From assembly GCA_963810915.1 (NCBI GenBank), contig CAWEPH010000014.1, forward strand, positions 1 to 64,000: a stretch of DNA of 64,000 bases. The letters run 5' to 3'. Shown piece after piece: positions 15,343 to 24,742 of the stretch (its first letter is position 1; every line of letters begins with the position of its first letter). The stretch is from JAOUEA01 sp963810915 (GTDB lineage: Bacteria > Actinomycetota > UBA4738 > HRBIN12). The translations under genes and the position numbers were made by a program. The notes under the pieces were generated by a model. It was not told the DNA's origin, made no database searches, and worked only from the letters and a program-made list of their open reading frames with translations.

Positions 15343-15801
15343 TCACGCTCCTTCGCTCATGGCGGCTTCCTCCGCCTCGATCGATGCGATGATCGCCTGG
15401 GTCGGGATCCTGCCGTTCGCGACCAACTGCCCACCGGCCCGACGTGCGGCCGACGCGAACGGCGCCACCCAGATGTTCTCCCAGACCACCACGCCGGCCG
15501 TGCTGCCGTTCTCCATCGCCGCCGCGAGGTGCGCCACGTCCTCCGCGGCGAGGATCTCCGCGACGTGGGTCTCGAGGCCTCGAAGCTCGCCGAGGTTCTC
15601 GGCGTCGTCGATCTCGAACGCGTCGAAGCTGCCGTCCTCGTCCTTCTGGATCACGAGGAGGTCGAGGAGCCGGATCACACCGTCGTCGACCAGCGTCGCA
15701 AGCGCGTCGGCCATCTCGCCGTTGAAGCTGCTCTTCCCGGCTGGGAATTCGATGACCAGGTAATCGATCGGGCCGAGTTCGTCGATCTCGTTCTCGCTCA
15801 T
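15343..15801 (-). CDS. DUF6325 family protein
   Basis: 152 residues, acidic and soluble. The start (IDELGPIDYLVIEFP) and the central VDDGVIRLLDLLVIQKDEDG match the DUF6325 pattern. A second copy lies at 21466 (GPVEYIMLGFPGNRFKGE). The function is unknown. In both places the gene is followed by a small protein with an RRG-x-ARTAVVAG start. The ATG at 15801 has GAAGGAG about 6 bases before it. Confidence 0.8.
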   Translation of the reverse strand: MSENEIDELGPIDYLVIEFPAGKSSFNGEMADALATLVDDGVIRLLDLLVIQKDEDGSFDAFEIDDAENLGELRGLETHVAEILAAEDVAHLAAAMENGSTAGVVVWENIWVAPFASAARRAGGQLVANGRIPTQAIIASIEAEEAAMSEGA

Positions 15802-15889
15802 GTAGGTGCTCCTTCCGCCCGGACGCCATGGGACCGCTCACGCGCGCGGCCTTGCTTCGTCCAGTGTCGCTCCGTCAGAGAGGGACGAC

Positions 15890-15915
15890 TTCATCCACCT
15901 GGGATGAATTAGGGT
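15890..15915 (+). promoter_or_regulatory. Inverted repeat and -10 box in a divergent region
   Basis: TTCATCC and GGATGAA form 7-base arms with a 5-base spacer (15890-15908). TAGGGT follows at once at 15910-15915 and would serve the plus-strand gene at 16037. A protein bound here would cover the promoter, so a repressor site is inferred. Confidence 0.4.
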
Positions 15916-16036
15916 GCCGCCAGCGTTCGCGGGGAAGGCGTCGGGTGGATCTCATCTGGGGGATGCGGGTGGTAGTGGTCGCGGGTGTGCGCGGATGCGA
16001 CACGCTGCCCTCTGTTGGGGACGGGGCGGATGTCGT

Positions 16037-16694
16037 GTGAGCGCGACCTCGGAAGGGCGGTCGCGTCCTGCCCGGTGGGTGGATACCGGCGCCGCCATCC
16101 TGCTCGCGATGGCCGCGGTCGCGACCGCCTGGAGCAGCTATCAGGCGAGCCGCTGGACCGGAGAGCAAGCGAAGACCTTCAGCGCTGCGAACGCGGCGCG
16201 CGTGGAGTCCACCAAGGCCGCGGACCTCGCGAACGCGCAGACGCAGGTCGACATCGCCCTGTTCATGCAGTGGGTCGACGCCGACCTGAACCATGACGAA
16301 CGCCTCGCTACGTTCTACCGTCAACGCTTCCGCGATGAGTTCGAGCCGGCGTTCCAGGCATGGCTCCGTGCCGACCCGTTCCACGATCCATCGGCGCCGA
16401 CGTCTCCGTTCGCGATGCCCGAGTACGTGGTCGCCGCGAAGCAGCAGGCTGCGGCGCTCGAGGCGACCGCCGACGCGGCGTCGGAGACCGCGAGGGTGTA
16501 CGTGCAAAGAGCCACCAACTACGTGCTTGGCGGTCGTGCTGTTCGCCGTCGCGCTCTTCTTCGCGGGCATCAGCACGAGGCTCCCGCGACCGCGGCTCCG
16601 CATCGCGATCCTCGCCGTGGGGTACGTGGTGTTCGTCGGAGCCGCGGTGTGGGTCGCCACGTTCCCGATCAGCCTGTCGATCCGGTCGGGCTGA
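16037..16694 (+). CDS. Membrane protein of unknown function, one frameshift
   Basis: A protein of about 218 residues. It has an N-terminal membrane helix (WVDTGAAILLAMAAVATAW), a long polar helical region with FYRQRFRDEFEPAFQAW and SPFAMPEYVVAA, and two C-terminal membrane helices (VVLFAVALFFAG, AILAVGYVVFVGAAVW). The last two are reached only through a one-base shift near 16528, where an extra base in TTGGCGG breaks the frame. The start is GTG at 16037. Similar proteins are known as hypothetical membrane proteins in actinobacteria. No function is known. Confidence 0.65.
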
Positions 16695-16708
16695 AGGGTG
16701 GCCGGCGC

Positions 16709-19201
16709 CTAGAGGTACTCGTGTTGCTTCATCCAACGCGTCGCGAAGCGCCCCCCACAGCGGCGGGATGTAGAAGGTGATGAGCCGATAGGCCATGCGC
16801 GGTCGAGGTGGCCGCCGCGCTGGGGATGCCGATCGCGATCAAGCCGGCCGTATAGCCGGCCTCTGCCACGCCCACCCCGCCGGGGACGGGCATGAATCCG
16901 GCGAAGAGGCTGACGAACGTGTTGACGAGGATCAGCGCAGCGAGTGAGGCGGAGTACCCGAATGCCTTCAGACAGAGACCGAGCAGGATCGCGAGCACCA
17001 CCTGCGCGATCAGGTTGCCGCCGAACAGCAGCAGCAGCTTCTTCGGATGCCTGAGCACCCGGAGCGCCTCCTTGGCGTCGGTCCGCTTCTCCCGGAGGAT
17101 CTCCCGGAACCGGTGGAGCTTCGCGCGAGTCTTCGGCACGAGCAGCGCGATGACGAACGCGATCACCACGAGGGCGATCGCGATCAGGAGCGCCTCCCAG
17201 TTGAACGAGCTCGAGGAGCTGTCCGACGATCCTGAGCTGCTCGAAGAGAGGTTGAGACTCACGACGCCGGACAGGAGGATCACGATGATCATCAGCATCT
17301 GGATCAAGAACGTGCTGAAGCTGTCCAGCATGCCGATCGAGATCGCACCGGCACCCGGCACCCCGACGCGCTCCCAGAACCGGACCTCCAGGGCGACGCG
17401 AGCGGCCGAGCTCGGGACCGCGAGCGCGATGAACTGGACCCCGTACTGGAGCATGAGCACCGGCCAGGAACGTGATCTCCTGCAGGGTGGCCCCCATCGT
17501 CGAGAATGCCTGCGGCACCTGCGCGAACGGCGTCACGATCAACGCGGCCAGGAGCCAGGCCCAATCGGCCTGCTGGAACTCCTTGACGATGGTGTCGATC
17601 CCGACATCGGCGACGGCTGAGATGAGCGCATAGGCCAGGAAGCCGACGACGGCGAGCTTGAGCAGCGATCCCCAGGTGACCCGGCGCATCGGCTCGAGCG
17701 GAGGGACCTCGGTGCTCGCACGCTCTGCGATGTCCTTGCGCAGGTCCTTCAGCTTCATGTCCTGGCCGCGGAGCGCTTTCCGCGTCTCGCGGTCGAAGGC
17801 GGCCGGCTGCAGGAACGGCAGAACCTCGGCCAGGCCGTCGCTCCCGATCACATCCGTCGCGGCGGCGACCGCCCTGTCGGTGTCCGTGGCGAGCATGGTG
17901 GTCACGAGGAGTTGCGCGCGGTCGGTGAGCATCTCGCCGTTGGCGGCGGCGACGCGCGCGGCGCCGAGGTCGATCAGCGCCATCGATCCATCGGGACGCA
18001 CCATCAGATGTTGGGCGTCCATCCGTCCGTGGCTCACGCCCAGCGCGTGCAGGTCACCCAGCACCTGCCAGCGAGTCGCGCAAGAGCCGTTCGTCGATCT
18101 CCTCCGGTGCGAGCGTCCCGAACGAGCGCCCGTTCGCATCGAGCACCAGCAGCGCATCACCTTGATCGACCTCGCCCGCGGCAACGACCGGCATCACCGA
18201 TACGCCGCCGCGCTCGGCGAGCAGCGTGATGAAGGCCTCGTGTTCCACCTGCTCGAGTCGACCCGCGCTGACGCGCTTGGCACCACGGGTCCAGATCGAG
18301 GACCAGGTGGCCGCAACGAGCTGAGCGTCCCAGGCGTCTCGGCCGAAGATCTTCACGAGGAGGGGGTGTTCGTCGGATGCGGAGGCGAGGGCGAGGGCCA
18401 CGCCCTGCGGCTGCAGGGCCGCATCTCGATCCGCGGTGGCCTCCACCCCGAGCTCGTGCAGCGCCTCGGTCACCTGCGCGAGGGTGAGCCGTCCCGGCGG
18501 GGGAGCCGAAGAGGAGGTGCACCAGAGCTGCCGAGGCGAACCCGAGCAGGAACCCGGCGGCGACCCCGATCGGGAGGGCGGCACCGAGGGCGATCCCGGA
18601 GATGGCCCCGATGCCGATCAGCCACCGGCCGATGAGCCGCCACGGCTTGGCGAGGTAGGGAGACGCGGTCACGATGACGGCGGTGGCGACGGCGATGCGC
18701 GTCGCGAGGTAGATCGGCGGTGAGCTGGAGTTGAAGAGCCCTTCGAGACTCGTCGACGGGTTGGTGCCGCTGACGCTGCTGGCGACGATCGCGAACCCCA
18801 GGCTGAGCGCCACGGCGAGCAGCTTCGTAGAGGAACAGCCGCTTCCGCCCCCGCGAGAAGAGAGCCAGGAGGAGCAGGGTCACGGACCAGATGATCAGGA
18901 GGTCGTACGAGATCTCCCAGAACCACCCGATGAGCCCGGGGAGCTCGGCCACGAGGTTGGCGACGGCGGTGTCCAACGTCGTCGGGCCGGGTGCCGGGAA
19001 CGACAGGACGATGACGCCCAGGATCGCGAGCACCAGCAGGATCGCATCCGTAGGTCGGCGCGCTCGTGAGGCGTCCGGAGCCGACGAGAAGAGCCGGACG
19101 CCGGCGAGACGGCCGGTGTGGCCGCTTTCGGGGTCCTCCCCCTGCGTCCGCGAGCGTGGCTCGGTCTTCACCTGCTCGGCAACCGCATCCTCACCTGGCA
19201 T
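16709..19201 (-). CDS. Flippase-like (LPG synthase TM) protein with kinase-like domain, several frameshifts
   Basis: Joined across about six one-base shifts (near 18830, 18500, 18070, 17465, 16800 and 16745), the region reads as one protein of about 830 residues. The N-terminus has several membrane helices. The middle resembles a lipopolysaccharide kinase-like fold (LHALGVSHGRMDAQHLMV, then ALIDLGAA, catalytic-loop-like). The C-terminal half is a lysylphosphatidylglycerol synthase/UPF0104 membrane domain with FMPVPGGVGVAEAGY and the usual end near HEYL. A Ser-rich loop lies in the membrane domain. Members move or modify envelope lipids; the substrate here is unknown. Each piece is well conserved, so consensus errors are likelier than decay. 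The ATG at 19201 is tentative. Confidence 0.65.
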
Positions 19202-19341
19202 CGCACACTCCACAGCGTCGGCCGTGGGCGTTCGAACCTCGCGCCCGTCGCTCCGCTCCTTGGCTCCCGAACGAGCCACCGATGCAGCGCACGACCTTCG
19301 GAGCGTAGTCGAGGCCGAGGCTCCTGGGGCTCATCCCACGC

Positions 19342-19360
19342 GGATGATGTTCGATCATCC
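19342..19360 (-). terminator. Short hairpin at the end of the ClC gene
   Basis: GGATGAT and ATCATCC form 7-base arms around GTTCG and overlap the ClC stop codon. No U-tract is present, so this is a tentative terminator. Confidence 0.35.
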
Positions 19361-20770
19361 CGCTACGGACATGGGATAACGGTCGATCCGGACTAGTCGG
19401 AGGCTGGGGTCGCCGGTGGTCCGTGGTGTGGCGACCGGGGTCTCGGTGGGCACGTCGTTCGCGTCCGACACGAACCGTGCGTCGAGCAGCCGCACGGTGA
19501 GGTAGGCCACCACCACGGCCACGATGATCAGCGGTGTCGTGCCCAGGCTGGCCTGGGAGAGGAACGCGGCGATCGTCACGGATGAAAGCGGGAGCCGCAA
19601 GACCGCAACCGTGGCCGCACCCATCAAGGCCGCCACCGCGGGCGTTTCAGACAGCCCGGGAAGGTGTGCGGCCAGGAGCCCGGCGACGATCCCGAGGAAC
19701 ATCGCCGGGAAGGTCGGACCGCCCCGCGCGCTGCCCAGGGATATGCCGTACGCGAGCCCTTTGAACACGATCAACAGCGCGAGCGTGCCAACGGACAAGG
19801 TCGCGGCGCTGTCGACGAGCGAGTTCATCGTGTCCTGGCCGGAGAACAGCACCAGATCGACCGGCTGTCCCGTGATCTTCTGGAAGGCGATCGCGATGGC
19901 CGCGACCGCGATGGCGGCGACGGGGATGACCACGAACGGCCGGGGCGACGAGACGCGCTCAACCCTTCGCCCAAGCTGGACGATCGCGAACGCGACGACC
20001 GCGACGGGCACCGCCAGCGCGATGACCCAGCAGATCGCGCCGAAGGTGGGCGTGGGGTAGGCGGGCAACGACAGGGGCGCGATGGCATAGGCGCTGGTGC
20101 TCAGCCCGCTCACCGATCCCATGCCGACGAACACCAGGGAGCCGATCCCCGCGGCGATGAGCCCCGGTAGCAGGATGACCGGAAGCGTCGCCCCTCCCAG
20201 CCCGGCGGCCTCGATGATGATGATGGCGCCCACGATGGGCGAGCCGAAGAGCGAGGAGATGGCCGCGAAGCTCGCGGCCGCAGCCATGAGCGCGTACACC
20301 TGCTGAGGCGCGTCCTTCTTGGCGAGCCGGATGGAAAGGATCGCGAGCCCGCCGGCGAGCGCGATCAACGGAGCTTCTGGGCCGAGCACCATGCCGAGCC
20401 CGATGGAGGCGAGCGCGGCGAGCAGCACGCCCGGGAGTTGGATCGGGGTCGTGGGCGGCCCGGACTTGAACCCTTCCGCGGGCTCGTGGCCACCGCGGCC
20501 CGGGAGGCGAGCCACGGCGAACGCGATGATCACGCCCGCGACGGCGAGCACAGGCAACGGCCACCAGGTCGGCACGGTGTCGAAGCCGAGCCCACTGGGT
20601 AGATCCTGGAACACCCACACCTGGATCCCGTGGATCGCCTCGAGGAAGCACCACGACGCCACGGAGACGACCACCCCGATGACGGCGGCGACCACGAGGA
20701 GGCCGCGGTAGCTCCTGCTCGTGAGGAGCGAGCCCGGATCGACCGGTGGCGTTGCGGCCTCGTCACTCAC
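19355..20770 (-). CDS. ClC family chloride channel/transporter
   Basis: 471 residues with about ten to twelve membrane segments. The ClC signature regions are present: GLGMVLGPEAPLIA in place of the usual GREGP (the glutamate at the gate position is kept) and ARGGPTFPAMFLG. It has no C-terminal CBS domains. Members pass Cl- or exchange it for protons in the inner membrane. The start is GTG at 20770 (MSDEAATPP). Confidence 0.9.
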   Translation of the reverse strand: MSDEAATPPVDPGSLLTSRSYRGLLVVAAVIGVVVSVASWCFLEAIHGIQVWVFQDLPSGLGFDTVPTWWPLPVLAVAGVIIAFAVARLPGRGGHEPAEGFKSGPPTTPIQLPGVLLAALASIGLGMVLGPEAPLIALAGGLAILSIRLAKKDAPQQVYALMAAAASFAAISSLFGSPIVGAIIIIEAAGLGGATLPVILLPGLIAAGIGSLVFVGMGSVSGLSTSAYAIAPLSLPAYPTPTFGAICWVIALAVPVAVVAFAIVQLGRRVERVSSPRPFVVIPVAAIAVAAIAIAFQKITGQPVDLVLFSGQDTMNSLVDSAATLSVGTLALLIVFKGLAYGISLGSARGGPTFPAMFLGIVAGLLAAHLPGLSETPAVAALMGAATVAVLRLPLSSVTIAAFLSQASLGTTPLIIVAVVVAYLTVRLLDARFVSDANDVPTETPVATPRTTGDPSLRLVRIDRYPMSVAG

Positions 20771-20907
20771 GGCCGCCCCCCGGATAGCATGGGACGGACC
20801 GACGCGACCGAACCGCGATCTTCGACATGCGAGCCCCCTCAGCGTTCCCTGATGGGGTGCACGCTACCTGAACCGCGGTCGGCCGCGGGATGGATCTCGG
20901 TCGAGGG

Positions 20908-21234
20908 TCAGGCGTCGTCGAGCGCCATCTGCTCGCTCGCGAGCTCGTCGAGCGCGAGGGCGCGGATGACGTTGCCGACGGCCGCTGCGACGCGCGGCGT
21001 GCCGACGATCGGCGCGACTGCCGCGAATACACCGCGCACCTGGTCGACATCGATGCCGACCTCGTCGGCCGCCCCGAGGTTCAACAGGTAGGCGGCCGGC
21101 GGGGCATCGACCGCGACGAGCGCGGCGATGCGCACCAACATCAGGCTCTGCGCGTCGAGCCCCGCGGTCTCCATCGAGTCCGCGTTCATCCTTGCCAGCA
21201 GGTCCAGCAGCGGTGTGTCAGTTCCGTCCGACAT
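20908..21234 (-). CDS. Small AhpD/carboxymuconolactone decarboxylase-like protein
   Basis: 108 residues, all helical. LMLVRIAALVAVDAPPAAYL and VDQVRGVFAAVAPIVGTPRV match short actinobacterial proteins placed in the carboxymuconolactone decarboxylase group. No cysteine is present, so AhpD-type peroxidase chemistry is excluded. The ATG at 21234 has AAGGAG close before it. It is divergent from the DUF6325 gene at 21466. Confidence 0.8.
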   Translation of the reverse strand: MSDGTDTPLLDLLARMNADSMETAGLDAQSLMLVRIAALVAVDAPPAAYLLNLGAADEVGIDVDQVRGVFAAVAPIVGTPRVAAAVGNVIRALALDELASEQMALDDA

Positions 21235-21465
21235 CTCGTTCTCCTTCCGTGGTGACCGGCGGATCAGGGATCCGAGCCTCCCATCCGAACATCAACGCGA
21301 CGGTGACGCCCCGACGAACGTTTGCGGATCCGATCTCCTTGCGCAGCGAACCACGGGCATCGGAGCGCGACATCACGCCGATGGGATGAAGGACGCGCGC
21401 CGGCCGACCGGCGTCCTCGGTTGCCCCCTGCGGTATCCTCGCGTATCCGGCTGAGGGGGAAGATC

Positions 21466-21903
21466 GTGGATACGGACATCGGGCCCGTCGAATACATCAT
21501 GCTTGGGTTCCCGGGGAATCGATTCAAGGGTGAGATCGTTCCTGCGCTCGCCGAGCTCGTCGAGAACGAAACGATCAGGATCATCGATCTCGCGTTCGTG
21601 AAGAAGGACGCGGATGGTGCGATCACGATCCTCGAGCTCGACGACGTGAGCGAGGACGAGGCCGGGGGGCTGGATGCGTACGGTGACGTCGGCGACCTGC
21701 TGAACGATGACGACCTCGTCCGCGCCGCCGAATCGCTGGAGCCGAACAACTCCGCGGCCGTGCTGGTCTGGGAGAACGCCTGGGCCTCGCGCTTCGCTCG
21801 GGCCGTGCGCAACGCGGACGGGATCGTGCTCGAGAACGAGCGGATCCCCCACGATGTGGTCGAGGCTGCGATCGACTGGGCAGCCGCCAATAACGAGGGG
21901 TGA
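21466..21903 (+). CDS. DUF6325 family protein, second copy
   Basis: 145 residues, acidic. It parallels the protein at 15343: GPVEYIMLGFPGNRFKGE, then ENETIRIIDLAFVKKDADG, then AAVLVWENAWASRFARAV. The start is GTG 21466, with GAGGGGG 7-12 bases upstream and a TATCCT -10 box at 21434. The frame is open further upstream but the extra residues look non-coding. The SHOCT gene starts 6 bases after its stop, so the two form one unit. Confidence 0.82.
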   Translation: MDTDIGPVEYIMLGFPGNRFKGEIVPALAELVENETIRIIDLAFVKKDADGAITILELDDVSEDEAGGLDAYGDVGDLLNDDDLVRAAESLEPNNSAAVLVWENAWASRFARAVRNADGIVLENERIPHDVVEAAIDWAAANNEG

Positions 21904-21909
21904 CGGACG

Positions 21910-22323
21910 ATGCCACGAAGAGGGATGCGTCGAGGACCGGGGCTGGTGGGCACCATGGCGAGGACCGCGGTCGTCGCCGGAACGGCCACGGTGGCCGTGA
22001 AGGGCGTCTCAGGCGCGATGAACAAGGGCGACAAGCAGGCGGCGCCCGCTCAGCCGACCGCCGAGCAGACCGAGATGGCCCAGAAGGCTGCCGCCTACGA
22101 CGACATGCAGCAGCAGCAGCAGATCGACGACGCCGCCGCCGCCGCGGTCGCGGCGCAGACGGCCGCTCAGGCCGCGGCGCCTCCACCCCCGCCACCGGCG
22201 CCGGCCGCCGCCACGGGTGACGATCCGGTCGCACAGCTGCAGAAGCTCGCCGACATGAAGACGCAGGGGCTCATCAACGACGAGGAGTTCGCGGCGATGA
22301 AGGCCAAGATCGTCAGCGGCTGA
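21910..22323 (+). CDS. SHOCT domain protein
   Basis: 137 residues. It begins MPRRGMRRGPGLVG, followed by a weak membrane helix (ARTAVVAGTATVAVKGV). A Gln/Ala/Pro-rich linker covers about residues 50-105, and a C-terminal SHOCT domain covers residues 107-136 (PVAQLQKLADMKTQGLINDE). SHOCT domains mediate oligomerisation or membrane association. The first 40 residues are shared with the 58-residue protein at 15165. It is coupled to the DUF6325 gene upstream. Confidence 0.85.
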   Translation: MPRRGMRRGPGLVGTMARTAVVAGTATVAVKGVSGAMNKGDKQAAPAQPTAEQTEMAQKAAAYDDMQQQQQIDDAAAAAVAAQTAAQAAAPPPPPPAPAAATGDDPVAQLQKLADMKTQGLINDEEFAAMKAKIVSG

Positions 22324-23022
22324 GGGTCTCCTGACCTGATCGCCCGATCGTCGCCTACGAGACGCCCGGATCAGGCGTCGTGGCGGCGGCTCGTGGGTGG
22401 TTGCGGTGGTCGTCGGCCTTCGTGCGGGCTGTGCCCCAGCGGCCGGCGTCAGCCCGAGCCGGTCGATCTCCACGCGCGCGAGCGGCTCGTAGCGGCCCTG
22501 CCGGATGTCCTCCCAGGGGTCCGCGCTGATCTTGCGCAGGTCACGGAAGGCCATGTCGTCGACGGCCTGCAACGCGAGGTACTCCCAAACGCCGGGTTCA
22601 TCCGCCTTCAGGGCAGCACGCAGGCTGGAGCGCTCGCGTTCGACCGCGACGCGGGCGGGGATCCACACCACGAGGACCGGCAGCGTCGGGAGAAGGGTGA
22701 TGAGAACGCCGATGGCGAAGGCTGCCTTCCAGACCGCGTCCTTCCCGTTCCGACCCTGTTGCGCGGTCGACGCGCCGAGCGCGTCGACCTTGTCCGCGAC
22801 CGCCCCGATGCTCCCGCCGATCAGCGGGGTGTCCTGCAGCCCTCCGATCCACTCACCCACCCCCGAGACGCTGTCGCCGGCGCTCACGAGCCCATCGCCG
22901 AGCGTCCCGAGATGGTTGATGCGCTTCGTCGCCGCCATGCCGAGCATCAGGCAGAACAGGACCCACGCGATCACGAGGAAATCGATCGCGACGATCCGCT
23001 GGTGCGTCATCCGCGACAGCAT
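22009..23022 (-). CDS. Membrane protein of unknown function, uncertain C-terminus
   Basis: The frame begins MLSRMTHQRIVAIDF with two membrane helices, at residues 10-30 and about 95-120. A soluble part with DPWEDIRQGRYEPLARVEID follows, which resembles the end of known actinobacterial hypothetical membrane proteins. After about residue 195 the composition changes to Arg/Pro/Thr-rich and the frame runs antisense through the SHOCT gene to 22009. The real protein probably ends near 22370-22450 and a base error hides its stop. No function is known. Confidence 0.6.
   Translation of the reverse strand: MLSRMTHQRIVAIDFLVIAWVLFCLMLGMAATKRINHLGTLGDGLVSAGDSVSGVGEWIGGLQDTPLIGGSIGAVADKVDALGASTAQQGRNGKDAVWKAAFAIGVLITLLPTLPVLVVWIPARVAVERERSSLRAALKADEPGVWEYLALQAVDDMAFRDLRKISADPWEDIRQGRYEPLARVEIDRLGLTPAAGAQPARRPTTTATTHEPPPRRLIRASRRRRSGDQVRRPSAADDLGLHRRELLVVDEPLRLHVGELLQLCDRIVTRGGGRRRWRGWRRRGLSGRLRRDRGGGGVVDLLLLLHVVVGGSLLGHLGLLGGRLSGRRLLVALVHRA
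22361..22379. terminator. Hairpin between convergent genes
   Basis: GACGCC and GGCGTC pair around a 7-base loop, 38 bases after the SHOCT stop. The position suits a terminator for the plus-strand pair and argues that the minus-strand gene ends near here. Confidence 0.4.
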
Positions 23023-23129
23023 GAACGTCCTTCCCTTCGAGGTGGCTCTCCAGCCTGAGCGAGCAGCGTACGTGGACTCCCCATGAGGGACAATCGCGAT
23101 GCAGATCCCCGGCGAAGGGAGCGCGAACG

Positions 23130-23413
23130 GTGATCGGAGCCATCATCCTGGGGCTGGTGGCGGGCGCCGTTGCGCGGATGCTGATGCCGCGCGATGTGTT
23201 CCGTCGGATGAGCGGCCCCACGTCCTGGCTCGTCTCGTTCGTGATCGGCTTGATCGGGGCGTTCGTCGGGTGGCTGCTCTTCGCGAAGCTCTTCGGTATC
23301 GGCGACGACGACATCTTCGACCTCGAAGGGATCGTCGGGGCCGTCATCGGCACGCTGATCGTGTTGCCCTTCGCCAGCTGGCTGCTGCGACGGTCGCGGC
23401 GCGCAGGAACTGA
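23130..23413 (+). CDS. GlsB/YeaQ/YmgE family (transglycosylase-associated) membrane protein
   Basis: A small membrane protein of about 95 residues with three helices. It begins MIGAIILGLVAGAVARMLMP, then SWLVSFVIGLIGAFVGWLL, then EGIVGAVIGTLIVL, as in this stress-linked family. The frame stays open to 23897, but beyond about residue 95 it is antisense to the DUF1501 gene. A one-base error near 23400 probably hides the stop at 23411-23413. The start is GTG at 23130 with GAAGGGAG upstream. Confidence 0.75.
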
Positions 23414-23426
23414 AGCGGCGCCCTCC

Positions 23427-24738
23427 TCAGGGGCGAGGGTTCGCGATCCCGATCCGCGGGGAGTCCAGACCCGGGAAGACGTCGCTCACCGTCGATGCCT
23501 CGCACCGCTTCTCGAGGATCTCCGCGAGGACCCTGCGGTAGTCGTTCTGCCCGTTGAGGTCGCCGTCGATCAGGTCGGCCGGGGCGAGGCCGGGCCACTG
23601 GCCGTGGACCTGGCCTCCCTTGATCCCGCCGCCCAGCATCAGCACGGCCTGCCCGTAGCCGTGGTCCACGCCGCCCGAGCCGTTCTCCTCGACGCGGCGA
23701 CCGAACTCCGTGAGCGAGACGAGCGTCACGTCCTGCAGCTTGGCGTTACCGAGGTCGGTCCCGAACGCCGCGATCGAGTCGGAGAGCTCGGTGAGGTGAT
23801 CGTGCATCCACCCCGTATCGAACGGTCCCCATGTCGACGTGCATGTCCCAGTCGCCGTAGTCGACGGCGGCCACCTGCAGGCCGACGTCGGCCTTGATCA
23901 GCCGCGCGATGTCCTTCAGGGCGTTGCCCAGCCCCGTGTCGGGGTAGATGGCGCCGTTGGCGGGCACGTACGGGGTTCCCTGCAACGCGGTGGCGTCGGC
24001 GAGGGCGTCCAGCGCGGTGGACGACGGGTCGGCCAGGATGTCGGGCGCTCCCGCGTGCAGGCCGCGCAGGGCCGCGTCCCAGAGCGCCATCTGCGTCACG
24101 TCGTAGGCCCCGTCGAGGTTGAAGGAGTCCACCGACCACATGGCGAGCTCGGGGTTCGGCCCGAGGAACGCGGAGGCGGCGGTGTTCGATCCCATCTGCG
24201 TGGCCTGGAACGCCGTGCCCGGCTCCCGGAGGCCGAGCACCCGATCGATCCAGCCCGTGCGGACCGAGGTCCCCGGCGCGGCGCGCTCCATCTCCTCCAT
24301 CGCCTCGAAGTGCGAGCGGTTCGGCTGCTCCATCCCCACGGCGTGCACCACGCCGAAGGTCCCCGCGTTCCAGAACGGCTGCAGCGACGCCATCGCCGGA
24401 TGCATGCCGAACATCGAGTCGAGCTGGAAGAGCTGACCCTGCGGGATCGCGATGCCAGGCCGCCAGGTGGCGTAGTGCGGGTCGCCGGTCGGCACGATCG
24501 CGTTCAGCCCGTCGAAGCCGCCGCGCAAGGAGAGCACCACGAGCGTGTCGCCCGTGTACGGCGTGGCGCCGAACGCCATGCGCGTGAACATGTCCTCGCC
24601 CGCGATGCCCGCCACGATGCCCGCGACCCCGGCCGCCTTCAGGAAGTTCCGGCGGGAGACGGGCGGCATGTGCGGGCAGCCGCAGGGCTTGGTGGCGACC
24701 TCCGGATCGAGCGTGGGGCGGGGCTTCGTCATGGACAT
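23427..24738 (-). CDS. DUF1501 family secreted protein, one frameshift
   Basis: About 437 residues across one frameshift. It has a Tat-type signal (SRRNFLKAAGVAGIVAG) and then the DUF1501 core (LVVLSLRGGFDGLNAIVP, NRSHFEAMEEME). The C-terminal half continues in another frame from DTGWMHDHLTELS and contains VTLVSLTEFGRRVEENGSGG. The break near 23828 is one extra G in a run of four. DUF1501 proteins resemble sulfatase/phosphatase folds and are usually paired with DUF1800 proteins, as here. The DUF1800 gene ends 4 bases upstream of this start. The function is unknown. Confidence 0.8.
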
Positions 24739-24742
24739 GTGA

